Origin: Piezodorus guildinii
Lineage: Eukaryota; Arthropoda; Insecta; Hemiptera; Pentatomidae
Assembly: GCA_023052935.1 (NCBI GenBank)
Contig: CM041292.1
Span: forward strand, 32,685,454-32,749,453
Direction: 5' to 3'
DNA length: 64,000 bases
A program made the translations under genes and the position numbers. This document shows, one piece after another, positions 44,401 to 56,794 of this stretch (within the stretch, counting starts at the first letter, position 1; every line of letters begins with the position of its first letter). The notes under the pieces are model-generated. The model made no database searches. It was not told the origin of the DNA and worked only from the letters and a program-made list of their open reading frames with translations.

Positions 44401-44815
44401 TAAAAGAATATATTTTAAAGTACTTCCGCGTAAATGACATTTTTAGTTTTATTTTCTTGTGGCAGAAGAACATACTGATTTTCTCCGCAACCCGATCTTG
44501 ACGTAAATCTATTCCTACGTGTTTAAATGAAAAAATATAAATTAACGGGAAATTGAATTATTTAAAAATAAAAGGTAAATCATTTGGAATCATTGGGAAG
44601 CGAGGTTTTTTTTTTTCTCCCAAATTTTCCCTGTTTTTTTCCCAGATTTTCGACTGATTCTTCGGTCCTATTGGTCGCAGCTTGATGCTATATAGCCTAT
44701 AACCTTCCTCAATAAATGGACTATCCAACACAAAAAGAATTTTTCAATTAGAACCAGTAGTTTCTGAGATTAGCGCGTTCAAACAAACTCTTTAGCTTTA
44801 TAATATTAGTATAGA

Positions 44816-45589
44816 TTATAAATGGAATATATTTAAATAATTATTTGTGTATAAACATTTAGATACCTATAGACCTATATCCATGAGAAATTTCATAGCG
44901 TTTTCTTTGTAGATTTTGAAATATTAATAGTACGACCTTTTCCATTATTGTTATACATAACAACCATTACAATTACGAATAGCCATTTGTTCACGCTAAA
45001 ATTTTACACGGGCTGACTCTTTTGAAGTATCTTTTTACGTTAAGCGGCCGACTCGCTTTAGAAAATATCACAAACGGGCGTGCTCACTTGGTTAGGCACA
45101 TTTCTCTTCCCCAATAAGGCCATAGAGAATCTCTCACACGAAAAGCTTTTGCTAATGACTTCAGTTTGTCGACTGGACTCTTAAAAGGTTTGTAAATGTT
45201 TGAAAACTCGTCGCTGTAATAATATTGAATACATACCAGGAAGGAATACTAAACGACATTCTACCTTCGACCGCTTCCTGAACATGGACTTAATTTAGCT
45301 CGAGAAATGCAAGTTCACGATTGTTAACTTCAAGGCCTGAAAATAATAATTCATATTACTGCAATAGATCATGGAAGACAACTTTGCCAATCCATGAAGT
45401 GATTAAGTTTGAATCCAGTATCTACTAAATGAGAAAAAAAAAATAAGGAAACAATTTTTATCATTCTTCATTTGGTATGCCAAGTGGTTTACAAGTGCCT
45501 TCATTATTGATTAGAAAAAAAAATGATTTAATATTCTTCGAAAAAAGACAAGGACTTTTTCCGAACAGCATATGCTCTTAGAAATCTAT
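44816..45589. other. Stretch without recognised gene
   Basis: No reading frame or repeat family of this window was recognised. Confidence 0.4.
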
Positions 45590-46926
45590 TTTTATTTTCA
45601 CTTATCTACATATGTTTTGCGTTCGTGAAAATTTCTGAATTACAGTTTTGAACTGAAATCCCTGAGTCCCCTGAGTCTAAATGACCAAGTCCCGCAAAAA
45701 GTTTTAGGTGTATATCGATATCAAACGTAATGGTCTTTAAATATCATACAGGTTTAATACTGATTGAAATAGTCTAACAGAACCTGAGTACCGAATTTTT
45801 AAATTTTATATTCGAAAGTAACTTTAATATTGAAGATTCAACAAAATGGACTATATCATTTTGTCAGCATTGTTAAACAACTGAAAAGAATTTGATAACC
45901 GAAGAAGAAAACAGAGAACATATTTTTTAGGTTATTTTTTTTTTCGAACGTAACAATAGTAATAAAGGTGTATAATATATATTTGGACAGCTAAAAATTT
46001 TAGAAAAAAATTATCTTGTACATACAGCTGTAAAACTTTAAACTGTAAAATTTTCGAATTCCAGTTTTCAACGGAAATACACGTTAAAAGGGTCCCCTGA
46101 GTCCAAATAGCCAAGTCCCGCAAAAAGGTTGTGTGTGTGGTAACTCCCGGGCGGAAACGGTATGTCCGATGAAACTTAAATTTTATATTTAAGACAAATA
46201 AACGCCTGAGACGTTACAAAACCTTTTCATCAAAATGAGCTTACCAGAAGAGCCACTTTATACCGTGTATTTGGCACCTTTTTTCGATTTTCTCTAAAAC
46301 AGTTCGGACGATTTTGATCAAACTCCCTATATCAATGTAAAATTTAATGGGCTTTAATATCATTTAAGTTTCATTCGGATTAAAATGGTTTGACAGGGCT
46401 TAAATTCCGATATTTAATTTTGTAGATTCTATAAAAATAACCATATTATCTTGTTAGCATTGATAAATAACAGCTAAATAAGTAAGTTGTGCGAATTTAA
46501 AAAACAACTAAAGGAGAAAACTGAAAACATATTTTTGTAATGCAATTTTTTGTTTATGAACATAAGAGCAGTATGACATACCGTTTGAAAGCTAAAAATT
46601 TTAGAAAAAAATATTATCTTATACACAAGCTTTTAAAAGTTAATAGAGATTGATGAAAAGCCGACAAAACTAACTGATTATTTTAGATAATAATATGATC
46701 GATTTTTTAATAAAACACATGTTTCTATAGAAATTCCATTTAATTATTTTTTTAATAGTTTTAATCATTTTTATCTCTAACTGTATTTGAAATTTTTTTA
46801 ATTGATTTATAAAACGGAGGCAAGTGAAAGTCGTGTGTTGCCCGCACCAGATTTTTTAATGTCTAACTGTATTTAAATATTCTTGATTTGATCTTAACAA
46901 CGGAGATGAGGGAAGTCGTTGAAAGT
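45590..46926 (+). repeat. Two adjacent family R copies, plus orientation
   Basis: A shortened copy (45590-46028, starting TATTTTCACTTATCTACATA) is followed by a fuller copy (46029-46857) with TTCGAATTCCAGTTTTCAAC, TCCAAATAGCCAAGTCCCGC, GTGTGTGTGG, CGAAACGG-like spacer, GTTTGAAAGCTAAAAATTTT and the end GTTGCCCGCACCAGATTTTT. A further end fragment continues to 46926. Confidence 0.8.
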
Positions 46927-48132
46927 TTTTAATTTTAATTAAATTATTATAGTATGGCCAATAATAGAGTTGAATTTATGAAATTGAGCTTTGAATCGAG
47001 AGCTCATACTCAATTCTTGCAATCCAATATCTTTCTTAAAATCATCAATGCTCCCTCCATACTTTGAGAAGAATAAAATAATCCACAATAACTTTAATGA
47101 TACAATTTGACTAGAATCATATAGCAATCCTTTCAAGACGAACTCCATTTCTATCCGTAGCTTTCAACTATCAAATGTTCTTCAATTGCAGATAATCCTC
47201 TCCTATCCTAATCCAATCTGTCTGAAAGGAATATAAACTTCTAAACTAGAGGAATTAGTACTGTATTGCTAAAATTAGTCATTTTTACTTTCACTAACCT
47301 GTATATGAAATATATATTAAGGGAAAGTATTGCGATTATAAATTTTTTAAAATCAGTTTTCACCGAAAACACACGTTTTAGGACCCCCTTGGTCCAAAAT
47401 ATCCTTTCTCGCAAAATGTTCAGACTTGATTCGAAAACGATAAATTGTATTAAAATGTAATTTCATTTTTTGGGTGAGTTGTTACAGCAACTTTTTTTAT
47501 CAAAATTATTCTACTAGAAGTTTATTACAGAAACTTTACACCATAGATGAGAGAGAAAGACAGATAAAACAGGTTATTGGAACTCAGTATTGCTAACACT
47601 GTTTCCAAGTATATAATAATGAAAATCAGAATGGATTTGTCACTTGTGCTTCTATGATACGTCTGATGTATATTATATTATTTAAAACAACAATATTTAA
47701 AATTCAACTGTTTTAACATAGGGGTGTGGCTTTATATTGATTTACCCCTATCGCTGAACAAATATAGACTTTTTATCTGTGTATTGGTATTGATGGAACT
47801 ATATTGACTCTCGAGATAATTGTGCTTAATATCGCGTGAGTTGACTCGTTTGAATCGATAATATACTCATGAGAGAGAGGTATATTATGGAGTTTTAGTA
47901 CTAACAAAATGCTCTCATTTTTGTTATATTTGATAATTTATTTATCTATGTTATATGTGTTCTCTTACTCAAGAAATATAAGAATAAGTAAAAAAGTACG
48001 GCATCTTTAAAAATTTTAAAATAGTTTATACGTTATTAAATATTTATTATTCTTATAATTAGTGCGATATCACACGTAAGCGGTATTCCTAAGAGGAAGG
48101 CGCTAAGCACTCGTGACTCAATTTTCTTTTAA

Positions 48133-48161
<29 letters not shown>
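46927..48161. other. AT-rich stretch with a family R 5' fragment
   Basis: 47270-47560 has the left end of family R (TTTTTACTTTCACTAACCTG, TATATGAAATATATATTAAG, GGGAAAGTATTGCGATTA), then decays. A (TA)n tract lies at 48135-48164. No gene recognised. Confidence 0.6.
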
Positions 48162-48164
<3 letters not shown>

Positions 48165-48900
48165 ATTTTTTTTTTTTTATTTCAACATATTTACTGATAT
48201 TTACAACTGTATTATTATATACAACAAGTAAATGAGATGGACATAGTAAACTGACATGAAATACCTATTGGAAGCACTCTAAAAATATTCTAAACTAGAA
48301 GGTCTCGGAGCCATCTTATTTTCAGACGCCTCTGATAAGATAGAAACTAGAGGATTAGAGTGGGAATGGAGGTTTTCATGGAATGATTTAGTAACATATG
48401 GGACATAAAAATCTTTATGGGTGAGTTTATTCGTGACAAAGTAAGGAGCGTTAAGGATTTTACGAAGGATTTTGGATTGTAAGGATTGGATACGAGAAGA
48501 ATTAGAATGTTTAGTAGAGCCCCATAGCTTTACTCCGTAAGTTCATATCGGCCTTATGACGGTCATATAAATAAGTATTTTGTAATTAAGTGGAAGGTTG
48601 GAGCGTTTGTACAGTAAGTGATCAAAAACGTCGGGCAGTTTCTTGTCGTTTCAGTCTTGTATAGGGATTCCAAGTTAGACGTTTGTCAAGGTGGAGTCCT
48701 AGGTATCGAATCTTCTCAACAGTGGCTAATATTAAATATTGAAATTTTAATTATAATTTCTGATGATAAGGAACAACGTAAATATTTTGAATTTGTTTTA
48801 AAGACTATGAATTTTATGGCATTTAGTCTTAGGATTATTTCTTTGTTGATATTTCTGAAAGATATTTGAGGCTATTGTGTATTTCACTCAAGTCGGTTAT
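48162..48900 (-). pseudogene. Jockey-type LINE fragment (C-terminal reverse transcriptase plus 3' end)
   Basis: On the minus strand, in order: KIRYLGLHLDKRLTWN; after a frameshift, LLYKRSNLPLNYKILIYMTV, IRPI, stop, TYGVKLWGSTKHSNSSRIQS, LQSKILRKILNAPYFVTNKL and THKDFYVPYVTKSFHENLHS. The 3' UTR then runs to a poly(T) tract at about 48166-48178 (poly(A) of the element). The stop replaces the Trp of the usual RPIWTYG. It is 5'-truncated, with one stop and at least one frameshift: a dead insertion of a family distinct from the intact LINE. Confidence 0.85.
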
Positions 48901-49149
48901 AATTGAGCACTCTCTCTAATGACATTTGAAATTAAGATCTATAGATCAACTTAATTTTCATTTAAAATTTCCATTTAAATTTAAAGATGTCTAAAAAGAA
49001 GATAAACACTAAAACACTATTAAGAATTTGTTTTATAATTTGTCTAAATTTTTATTTAAATTTACTTGTATTGATTACTGTCATTGTTCTTCTTAGAAAA
49101 CAACCACATATATTTTACGTTGCAGCTCACTTGTTCCATATGGGGCACC

Positions 49150-49840
49150 CGAGATTACCTAAATATTCAGTTTTATTGGGAACATGGGTTTTAGATAAAA
49201 TAATAACACAATATAAAAATGTTATTTACAACATTCACTTAAGTTTATGCCCTATTCATCACCCTCCATTACCTTTTACAGCTTTGTGTATAAGGTAACA
49301 TTTTTTTCTATAATCTTTCGAACTGTATATTATACATCTATATAACTGTTTTTAGTTAACAAAAACAAAAATTCCATAAAATGTTTGATCTTTTTATCAA
49401 ATTAGTTTTAATTGTGTATTCAGCTGTTCAATTCAAATAAACTGATGTGGTTAATTTTTTTTAATCTACCAAATTAAAGGTACTTTAGAAGTAGAGAATT
49501 TAAATCTTTTTTATTTAAGTATTATCAGACTATTCCAGTCAGAATGAAATCGACATGATATCAAACCCCATTAAATTTCACACCGATGTTGCGAGTTTAA
49601 TCAAAATCGTTTGAGCCGATATTGAAAAAACTCATAAAGGTTTCAATTTGCATGGTTCGCCGATTTCGGTAAAAAAAAAAAAGATGCTGTAGCATCTTAG
49701 TACTCGGTAGACTTACCATTCTCACTGACACAGACCTTTCTGCGGACTTCGTTTTTTGCACCCAGGGTACATAAATCTGTATTTTCGATGAAAACTCGAA
49801 TTCGAAAATTTTTTTCCGAAAGGTTAGTGAATATGAAAAA
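49150..49840 (-). repeat. Family R copy, minus orientation
   Basis: Contains ATTCATCACCCTCCATTACC, ATTAAAGGTACTTTAGAAGT, AATCAAAATCGTTTGAGCCG, GGGTACATAAATCTGTATTT and ends GGTTAGTGAATATG. An apparent plus-strand frame at 48987-49298 runs into this repeat and is not taken as a gene. Confidence 0.7.
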
Positions 49841-49935
49841 AATAATAAATATTAAAATTATAAATATATATTAAAATAAATAGTAAGTTTTATAATTAGG
49901 AGTGAAATAATTATAATGATTATTAAGGTATATAT

Positions 49936-50241
49936 TTATTCTTCTTCTTCTTCTTCCAGTGGCGCGACAGGCCGTGCAAACTCTTGACCGCACGGCGTAT
50001 TCTGCTGAGAGAATACAAACGCGTTTCTAATGAATTTTATAGAACAGGGTCATCTCTCCCTACGCCTATTTGTGTGAGTGGCCACCAGGTGGCTGACGGG
50101 TCTCACGTACCCGGGGGAGAGGCTATGAGTGAATCTCCATTAATTTAAATGCTTGAAAAAGTCCCTCCGGAATTGAGGTTTGAACTCAGAACCTTTGGCG
50201 AGGGAGACTAGCGCGCTAGCCACTCCGCCACAAGTCCCCCT
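49936..50241 (-). mobile_element. SINE-3: tRNA-headed SINE with (GAA)n tail
   Basis: The minus strand begins GGGGGACTTGTGGCGGAGTG, GCTAGCGCGCTAGTCTCCCT, and GGTTCTGAGTTCAAACCTC (A- and B-box-like), followed by a body with CCCGGGTACGTGAGACCCGT. It ends in (GAAGAA)n, which is TTCTTCTTC at 49938-49956 on the plus strand. The head looks Leu/Ser-tRNA-like. Only one copy is seen here, so the family is inferred from structure. Confidence 0.7.
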
Positions 50242-51599
50242 ATATAATCCGGTATATATTTCTAACTATTAATTTTTCTTTTTGAAATATTTTTGGCTTT
50301 TCTAAAAAATAATAATAAATAGATGGAGATAAACAGAATAAAAAAATTCCCAGTGCACTATTAAGATAAGTCAAGCCAGGAAGTGACCAAATGAAACGAC
50401 AAACCTTGGCGTCAATAGCTGTTATCGCAAAACACTCATTGTCACACCACACGGAAACCTATTCTATCTCTTCCTATTCCTTTGTGTGATTAGGGATTCT
50501 ATAATTGTTTTAGGATTAAGTGTGTATTAAGGGTAATATTACTTTAGGGATATAGAATTATCATTTAATGCCATAGTTCAGACTGGAGTTCGTACTGATG
50601 TAAATCTGGCAAATAGAGCGTATTCAATTTTTTCAAGTTTTCCCTCTTATTATCCAAAATATACTTTTTTTATCGTTGAATCAAATTTATTTGAATTTTA
50701 TGACGTAATTTATTTCACAGACAATAGCGAAAAAATTAATAGATAAATCCTATTAACTGATTTTCCAGATGGTATTTAGTCAAGTTTAACTGAAACCAGT
50801 TGCATGCAATTTATTAGAACCTTTCTATTTATTGTGTAAATATTATATATTATTGCTTTATACGTGATTTAATCTCGAACTATAATTCTTATAAATTAAT
50901 AAAATTACCAAAGAATGATCTTAAACTTCGATGTTAACTGTGTATTTTGCTTAAAATATCAACAACAAAAATGTGTACACATCATAGTCGACGTATAGAC
51001 ATGTATCCACATTTTCAAGATTAAAGTTTTGAAATTAAAACAGCTTTTCCCTTTTTTTTAGAATTTATAATTATTATTTGTTTTAATTATGAAATTGTAT
51101 ACTAAGCCCTGATAATGGAGACACAACCCAGAAATGTCGATTTATATCGTATGTAAAAAAATATTAATATTTTAAATAAAATAAATATCAAATGGCAAGA
51201 ACTTTCCAGCTGATTTTATTTACTAATTAGAACTTCCTAAAGAAAAGGAAATGAAAAAATAAATTAATTAAATTTTATGTTATGGAGAGACTTTTTTTTT
51301 TCCTCTTTTCCTTTATCTGGTCGTTAAGGAAAATACCGGTATTATGGGGCTTGGAAAGTAGTTTTCAGTTTGAGTTCTATTTAATTCAATATTTAGCATA
51401 AAAAATAATAATACTATTGACCTATTTAGGATCAATTATTCGTTTTTTTATTCCTTTTTTGAATCATTCTTATAATGGAATATTTTTCATTTTACCTAAT
51501 CACTCTAAGTTATCATTGAAATAATATAAGATTAGCTGTTATAGGTTAATTTAAAAAAAAAAAATCATTAAACTAGTATATCATGGCCTTACTTGCTAT
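50242..51599. other. AT-rich stretch without recognised gene
   Basis: At about 51108, CCTGATAATGGAGACACAAC then CCAGAAATGTCGA faintly resembles the Penelope-like stem seen at 34.1 kb. No reading frame is convincing. Confidence 0.35.
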
Positions 51600-51990
51600 T
51601 TTGGAGGAGGAAATTCCAATTTGGATCTGCTGCTCAACTACGCTGAGTTGCCATGACCACACAGCATACCGGATCAATGCTGAAGACAATTTAAAAGAAA
51701 AAAGATAGATTCTGCTAAATAAGAGTACATATACTTTACTGCTTTCGAAATAGATCATGGACATATAAAAATCCAGACTAGCCTCAATATACGTGGTGAT
51801 GTAGGATTCCCAGTGAGTCCAAGATTATGGTCTCCGCCATGTTTTGCAGCTGATTTTTTTCGAGTCCATAATTCTCCAAAAATGCTGTGTTGGCTACTGG
51901 GATGGTTCCTCTGGTTCCGAACTAAAGTCCCACGACTGTAAATTCTCTCTCACCGAACTCCCCAAGAAATTATAGAATGGAACTCAGAAC
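51600..51990 (-). pseudogene. Probable LINE polymerase C-terminal relic
   Basis: On the minus strand one frame reads FGTRGTIPVANTAFLENYGL, EKNQLQNMAETIILDSLGIL, HHHVY. This matches the GARGTIP...ILRNHLY pattern I associate with C-termini of some LINE polymerases. Preceding sequence is in another frame, so frameshifts are present. Assigned from remembered motifs only. Confidence 0.4.
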
Positions 51991-52080
51991 CAGTTCAACA
52001 CATTATTCATTTCCACTTTATCACATACTACAGTTTCATTAGGTACGATTTTCGACACAAGAAACCTTTATCATACATGA

Positions 52081-52325
52081 GTTTGTCTGTTTAATCATTT
52101 AACGCCACCATGGCTAATCAGACAATGCTACAGTGGGAGTCCTAAATTTTGTCTATCTAGGTTTAATCAGGATAGGGACCTTTAACGAGTGTGCCTGACA
52201 TTGCTCAGGTTATCGGGACCAACTTTAAGTATTTTTTTTAACTCTCACTAAAAACCATATGGTCATCTACCAGGTTAGAACCGGTAACCTTAGCTATGCT
52301 ACCACTACACTACAGGTGATCCTTA
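52081..52325 (-). mobile_element. SINE-1 copy, minus orientation
   Basis: From GTTTGTCTGTTTAATCATTT and ACGCCACCATGGCTAATCAG to GGTTAGAACCGGTAACCTTA and CTACACTACAGGTGATCC. All segments are present, moderately diverged. Confidence 0.75.
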
Positions 52326-52947
52326 TTGGTGAATTTACTTTAGATTATATGGGAAATAATTTTAACCTACAACCTATGCCTGATTGGAATCGTTATCTAT
52401 TATTACAATTATTTTGTTTTCTGGTTATGTTATATTTTAATAGACTGGTAGAAAGAAAAATGATTAATGAATGGGTACCTGGAAATAACATAATAATGAT
52501 TGTTATATATTTCTAGGGAATAATTTAATATATCATAAAAATATGTGTTTACATAAATTATATGTTATATTTATTTGTACTTTATCATAGGCAATTTTTT
52601 TGTTAACATTCTTTTTTATTTAACCTCGATTTTTCCTATTCTAAATAAATTTAATTATTTAATTTTTTTTATTATTTTCTTCCTCCCTATCCAACTTAAT
52701 GGTCGTTTTAATATAGAAGTGCTTACAATGTATAAAACGTAGGTCACATGTAAGAGAATAGTGAAGCAACAATCCGAAAATTACACACCTATGACAGTTG
52801 GATGTCATAACATTTCGTTGATATCCTTTATGTGGCTTTGAAGATTGTTGGTGACAGAAAACAAAAGTTACGTGACAGTTTTGGTTTTTGCCGATATGCA
52901 ATTTATAACTTTGTTTTACAAAGTCTCATAAAAGATTTGAAATATAA

Positions 52948-52950
<3 letters not shown>

Positions 52951-52983
<33 letters not shown>

Positions 52984-53275
52984 TGAGATATATTACACTT
53001 TGTTACAAAATGAACAATAATAATATTGATAAGAGACCACATTCATACTATATATACAGAAAATAATAATAATGGTCAAATTACATAAAATAGAACATAA
53101 ATAAATTCATATATATACAATAAAATAATAATAATAAATAAAAAACAAAACAAATCGAAACAAAAACCTATTATTGAGATAAATAAAAAGTTTGCAAATA
53201 AATAAACATCTTACACACAATCATCTATACAGCTTCGGCGGTACATATACTAAAATAAAAGATTTTAGATGAAAA
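52951..53275 (-). mobile_element. Poly(A)-tailed retroposed 3' end, probably a LINE 3' UTR
   Basis: About 31 T residues (52951-52981) sit directly beside TATTGAGATATATTACACTT. On the minus strand this is CAAAGTGTAATATATCTCAATAAAA with an AATAAA signal at the poly(A). Further in, GTATATGTACCGCCGAAGC then TGTATAGATGA resembles the end of a LINE ORF2. A retroposed cellular mRNA 3' end is the alternative. Confidence 0.55.
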
Positions 53276-54313
53276 TATGTGTAAAATTATGATTTATGTT
53301 TTAAGGATTTAATTAGGTGGGAAATCTAATCGGATGAACTCTGGTTTATTGTGCTTCAATCTTTTTTTTAATTAAAAAAAATGTATTACGATTTCTTGTT
53401 GAGGTTATAAAAATATAAATATCATCTTGTTTTAATCCTACATGGTATTTCATGTATTGTAGAAACTTTAGGTTTCTAATTTAACTAAATTCATCTAAAC
53501 GTTATCAACCAAATTTACATAATTTACAATTACCGTTTCTTTTGTTAGAATCTTAATTGATGAGGTACTCAAAATTTGATTTTTCGTGTTATATTATAAC
53601 ATTTTAATTTTAAGATTGTCGACACTCAATGTATTCTTTATGATTAGTTAACGTATTGGTCAGATACCTACTTATTTCTAAAATGGTGCAACATTATTAT
53701 ATTTTAGAAATATTATGTTTCTAATGCTGTTGTAAATTTGTAGCTATTTTTTTTTTTTATTTTTTTTTATCAATAGCTATTATTAAAATAAGGTTTTATA
53801 GACAAAACTAACCAAAATAGCTTAGATAACTGACACAGAAAACAATCTGGTGGTCTATAACAAATTAGTGATGTGTACAATTATGACAAGACTGTTATAA
53901 AATGGTTTTCTATTGCGGGTGTTATAAAATGACGCAAATATCTTGTGTTGACAAAGGTTGGGAGTTTACCTATATTAATGTGTCTGTGTATATGTATATT
54001 ATTTTTTACTACCTCACGAAAACCTGCATCCTCCATAAATCCATATTAGAGACTCTATATTCTTCAATTTATTCCCTCAGTCCAATCATTTGAAACAAGA
54101 TCGCACGATGCTGACGTTTTCTGAAACACAACTTGAACTTTTGATCGTTCATATATTGTCCACTCTACTACCCTCTAGAATTCTTTCCAACCCATAACCG
54201 CCAAGCTACTTCTCTATCTTCTTTCAAGTCCGAACTTTTCCAATACCTTCTCTCATCTCCAAAGAAAAAAAAATACTCAAAAATTTTGATATTTCAATTC
54301 TAGATATCAAACT
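53276..54313. other. AT-rich stretch without recognised gene
   Basis: Poly(T) runs near 53750-53770. A 63-codon frame at 53902-54093 is not recognised. Confidence 0.4.
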
Positions 54314-55232
54314 TTAAAAGAAGAGAAAAAATCTGATGCGCGCAACACCCGACTTTCACTTACCACCGTTGTTAAAATCAATTTAAATAGTTTTTAAGAG
54401 TTTTTAAATACACTTAGAGATAAAAATAAATTGTGAAAAAATTAATTACATTGAATTTAAATAGAAACATGCGTTTTATTAAATAATCAGTCATATTATC
54501 ATCTATGAGAATCAGTTAGTGTTAACTTTTACGATTTCGTGTATAAGATAACAATTTTCCTATAATCTTAAGCTTTCCAACGGTATATTATACGTCTATA
54601 TTACTGTTTTTATGTTTAAAAACACCAAAATTGCAATAAAAAAAAATTATTTGCCCTTTTCTCCTTTAGTTGGATATCATATTCGTTATATATTTATCCG
54701 TTGTTTTTTTTGTTTTTTTTTAGTACCAAATAGATGAATAGTTATTTTTATAGATTTTACAAAATTAAAAGTACTTTAGAGAAATAAAAAATAAAATATC
54801 GACATTTAAGCCCTGTCAGACTGTTTCAATTAGAATGAAACCTACATGATATTAAAGCCTATCAAATTTCACATCGATATAGGGAGTTTAATCAAAATCG
54901 ATAAAGCCGGTTTTGAGTAAATTGTAAAAAGGTGCTAAATATATGGTATGAAGTGGCTCTTTTGGTTAGCTGACTTTGATTAATAAGCCGCTATAACATC
55001 TCGGGCGTATAGTTGTCTTATCAATGAAATTTCAGTATCGTATGACTTTTCGTTTTCGTGTTAGACTTACCACACACACACGGACACACAGACCTTTTTG
55101 CGGGATTTCGTCATTTGGACTCAGGGGACCCTAAAACGTGCATTTCCTACGAAAACTGAAATTCGAAAATTTTCACGATCGCAATAATTTCCCCTACTAT
55201 ATATTTCATATATAGACAAGTGAAAGTATTAA
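54314..55232 (-). repeat. Family R copy, minus orientation, near full length
   Basis: TCTGATGCGCGCAACACCCG with ACTTTCACTTACC at one end (54352-54364) and ACAAGTGAAAGT at the other (55216-55227), so the two ends are short inverted repeats. All internal modules are in order, including TTTCCAACGGTATATTATAC, CGATATAGGGAGTTTAATCA, (AC)n and CACGATCGCAATAATTTCCC. It has no long reading frame on either strand. Confidence 0.85.
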
Positions 55233-56227
55233 TTGTTAACTACCAAATGTATATGTTATCAGTTCATTTGTTTTATTCAATATAATTATCTCCAGATTTC
55301 TTTTTTTTTTTTTTTTTTAATAATATTTCATCTTCTTTCTTTTCTCACTATCGTAAATAATAGCTAACTATGTTCTTTTTTTCTGTTGATAAGGCATAGT
55401 TTATATTTCAAAAGTACGTATCCGTTATTCATAAGAGACCCAGTCCCAGAATTCGAATTATTTTTTATTCTACTTATTCTTCCGTCCCGGCTAATATTTT
55501 ATTATTTCAAAAGCCATTTATTCATCTTCCTCATTTGACATTACTAATACTTACAAAAATAAATCAAATCAAGCAGCTTAAAGAAGGTTTATTTATACTC
55601 CAGACTAGGATTTCGTTTAATACGTATAGTTCTGGCCTGTACACAGAAGGCAAGCAGACCGTTTTTCGACCCTCTTGACTAAAATAGAAACCGAGAAGAG
55701 ACTTTTGAGTGAAGTCATCCGGTTACAAGGCTCGGAAAGGAAGAAGACATCCTAGAAGGAAAAAGGCGGTGTAAGATAACGCAGTACTCAGTGCCCGGGG
55801 ACAAATTGGGAAGAGTTCTAATGAGTTGATGTTTTATGTATGGCCACGAAACCTCTTCGCCGATTTCTCTAGGACTGATACGATTGGTGATTGAAGACTG
55901 TTGATTGTGTTTGTTTATTCATGGCTTTATTTTTCTATCGAGCTCAACCTTAATTTTATTAAGGTTTAATTGTATAATCGCTCAACTATAATAGCAATTC
56001 ATGGTTGTATTCACGGATGTAACTAGTGGATGCGGCAGTCAGGGGGCGTCTAAATTCAAACGATGCTTATTGATGAATAATGAAACTTTGTAATTGACCA
56101 AAAAAAATACCTCTCTCCTCCCAAACTTTGAGGGCATACGTTTCAGGATATGTAGAAAGCGAATAACGAATAAAGAAAATCTACATATAATGTGCAGCTT
56201 TCCTCCGAAACTGCTTTACCAATTTTA
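55233..56227. other. Stretch without recognised gene
   Basis: A T-run at 55302-55318 and a slightly GC-richer patch at 55620-55880 with no recognised coding. Confidence 0.4.
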
Positions 56228-56794
56228 TTACTTTCACTTTCTATATATAGTATTGCGATCGTGAAAATTTTCGAATTCTAGTTTTCAATGGAAATACACG
56301 TTTTAGGGTCCCCTGAGTCCAAATAACCAAGTCCCACTAAAAAGTCTGTTGATTCTATAAAAATTACCATAGTATCTTGTTACCATTGATGAAAAACAGG
56401 TATATGTATAAGTTGACCGAATTCGATAAATAACTAAGGAAGAAAACTGAAAATGTTTTTTTAATACAATTTTTTTTGTTTTTGAAGATAAGAACAGTAA
56501 TATACATGTATAATATACCGTTGGAAAGCTAAACATTTTAGAAAAATATTAATATACATAGTCTTGAAAAATTTATAAAGAGTGACGAATAGCCGATAAA
56601 ACTAACTGATTATTTTAGATAATAATAAAGTAGATTTTTTAATAAAACTCATGTTTATGTAGAAATTCGATTTAATTAATTATTTAATGGTTTCAGTCAT
56701 TTTTATCTCTGTATTTAAAAATCCTTTAATCGATTTTACCAACGAAGGTAAGTGAAAGTCGTGTGTTGCCCTCCCCTCCCCCCCCAGATTTTTT
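56228..56794 (+). repeat. Family R copy, internally deleted
   Basis: Left end ACTTTCACTTTC at 56230, GTATTGCGATCGTGAAAATT, CAAATAACCAAGTCCCACTA. It then jumps to the 3' module with AATATACCGTTGGAAAGC and ends AAGGTAAGTGAAAGTCGTGT (inverted repeat), then a C-rich variant of the terminal GCACCAGATTTTTT. About 350 bp of the middle is missing. Confidence 0.8.

Larger units (their letters stand above)
43283..44815 (+). repeat. Repeat region bounded by CTAGCTGTG... and ...TATTAGTATAGAT
   Basis: The left edge reads ACTAGCTGTGTCACGCAGCT. The right edge reads GAGATTAGCGCGTTCAAACA, AACTCTTTAGCTTTATAATA, TTAGTATAGAT, preceded by AATAAATGGACTATCCAACA. I recall very similar ends on a repeat spread through many insect genomes. 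Between them lie a SINE-1 copy and a reverse-transcriptase relic in minus orientation, so this is a nested region. Class not settled. Confidence 0.5.

Noticed and set aside
48987..49298. 103-codon hydrophobic frame as a membrane protein
   Set aside because: Its second half lies in a family R copy and the first half is AT-rich sequence that gives Leu/Ile/Phe by composition.
52259..52516. 85-codon frame at a SINE edge
   Set aside because: The N-terminal part is inside a SINE-1 copy; no coding evidence.
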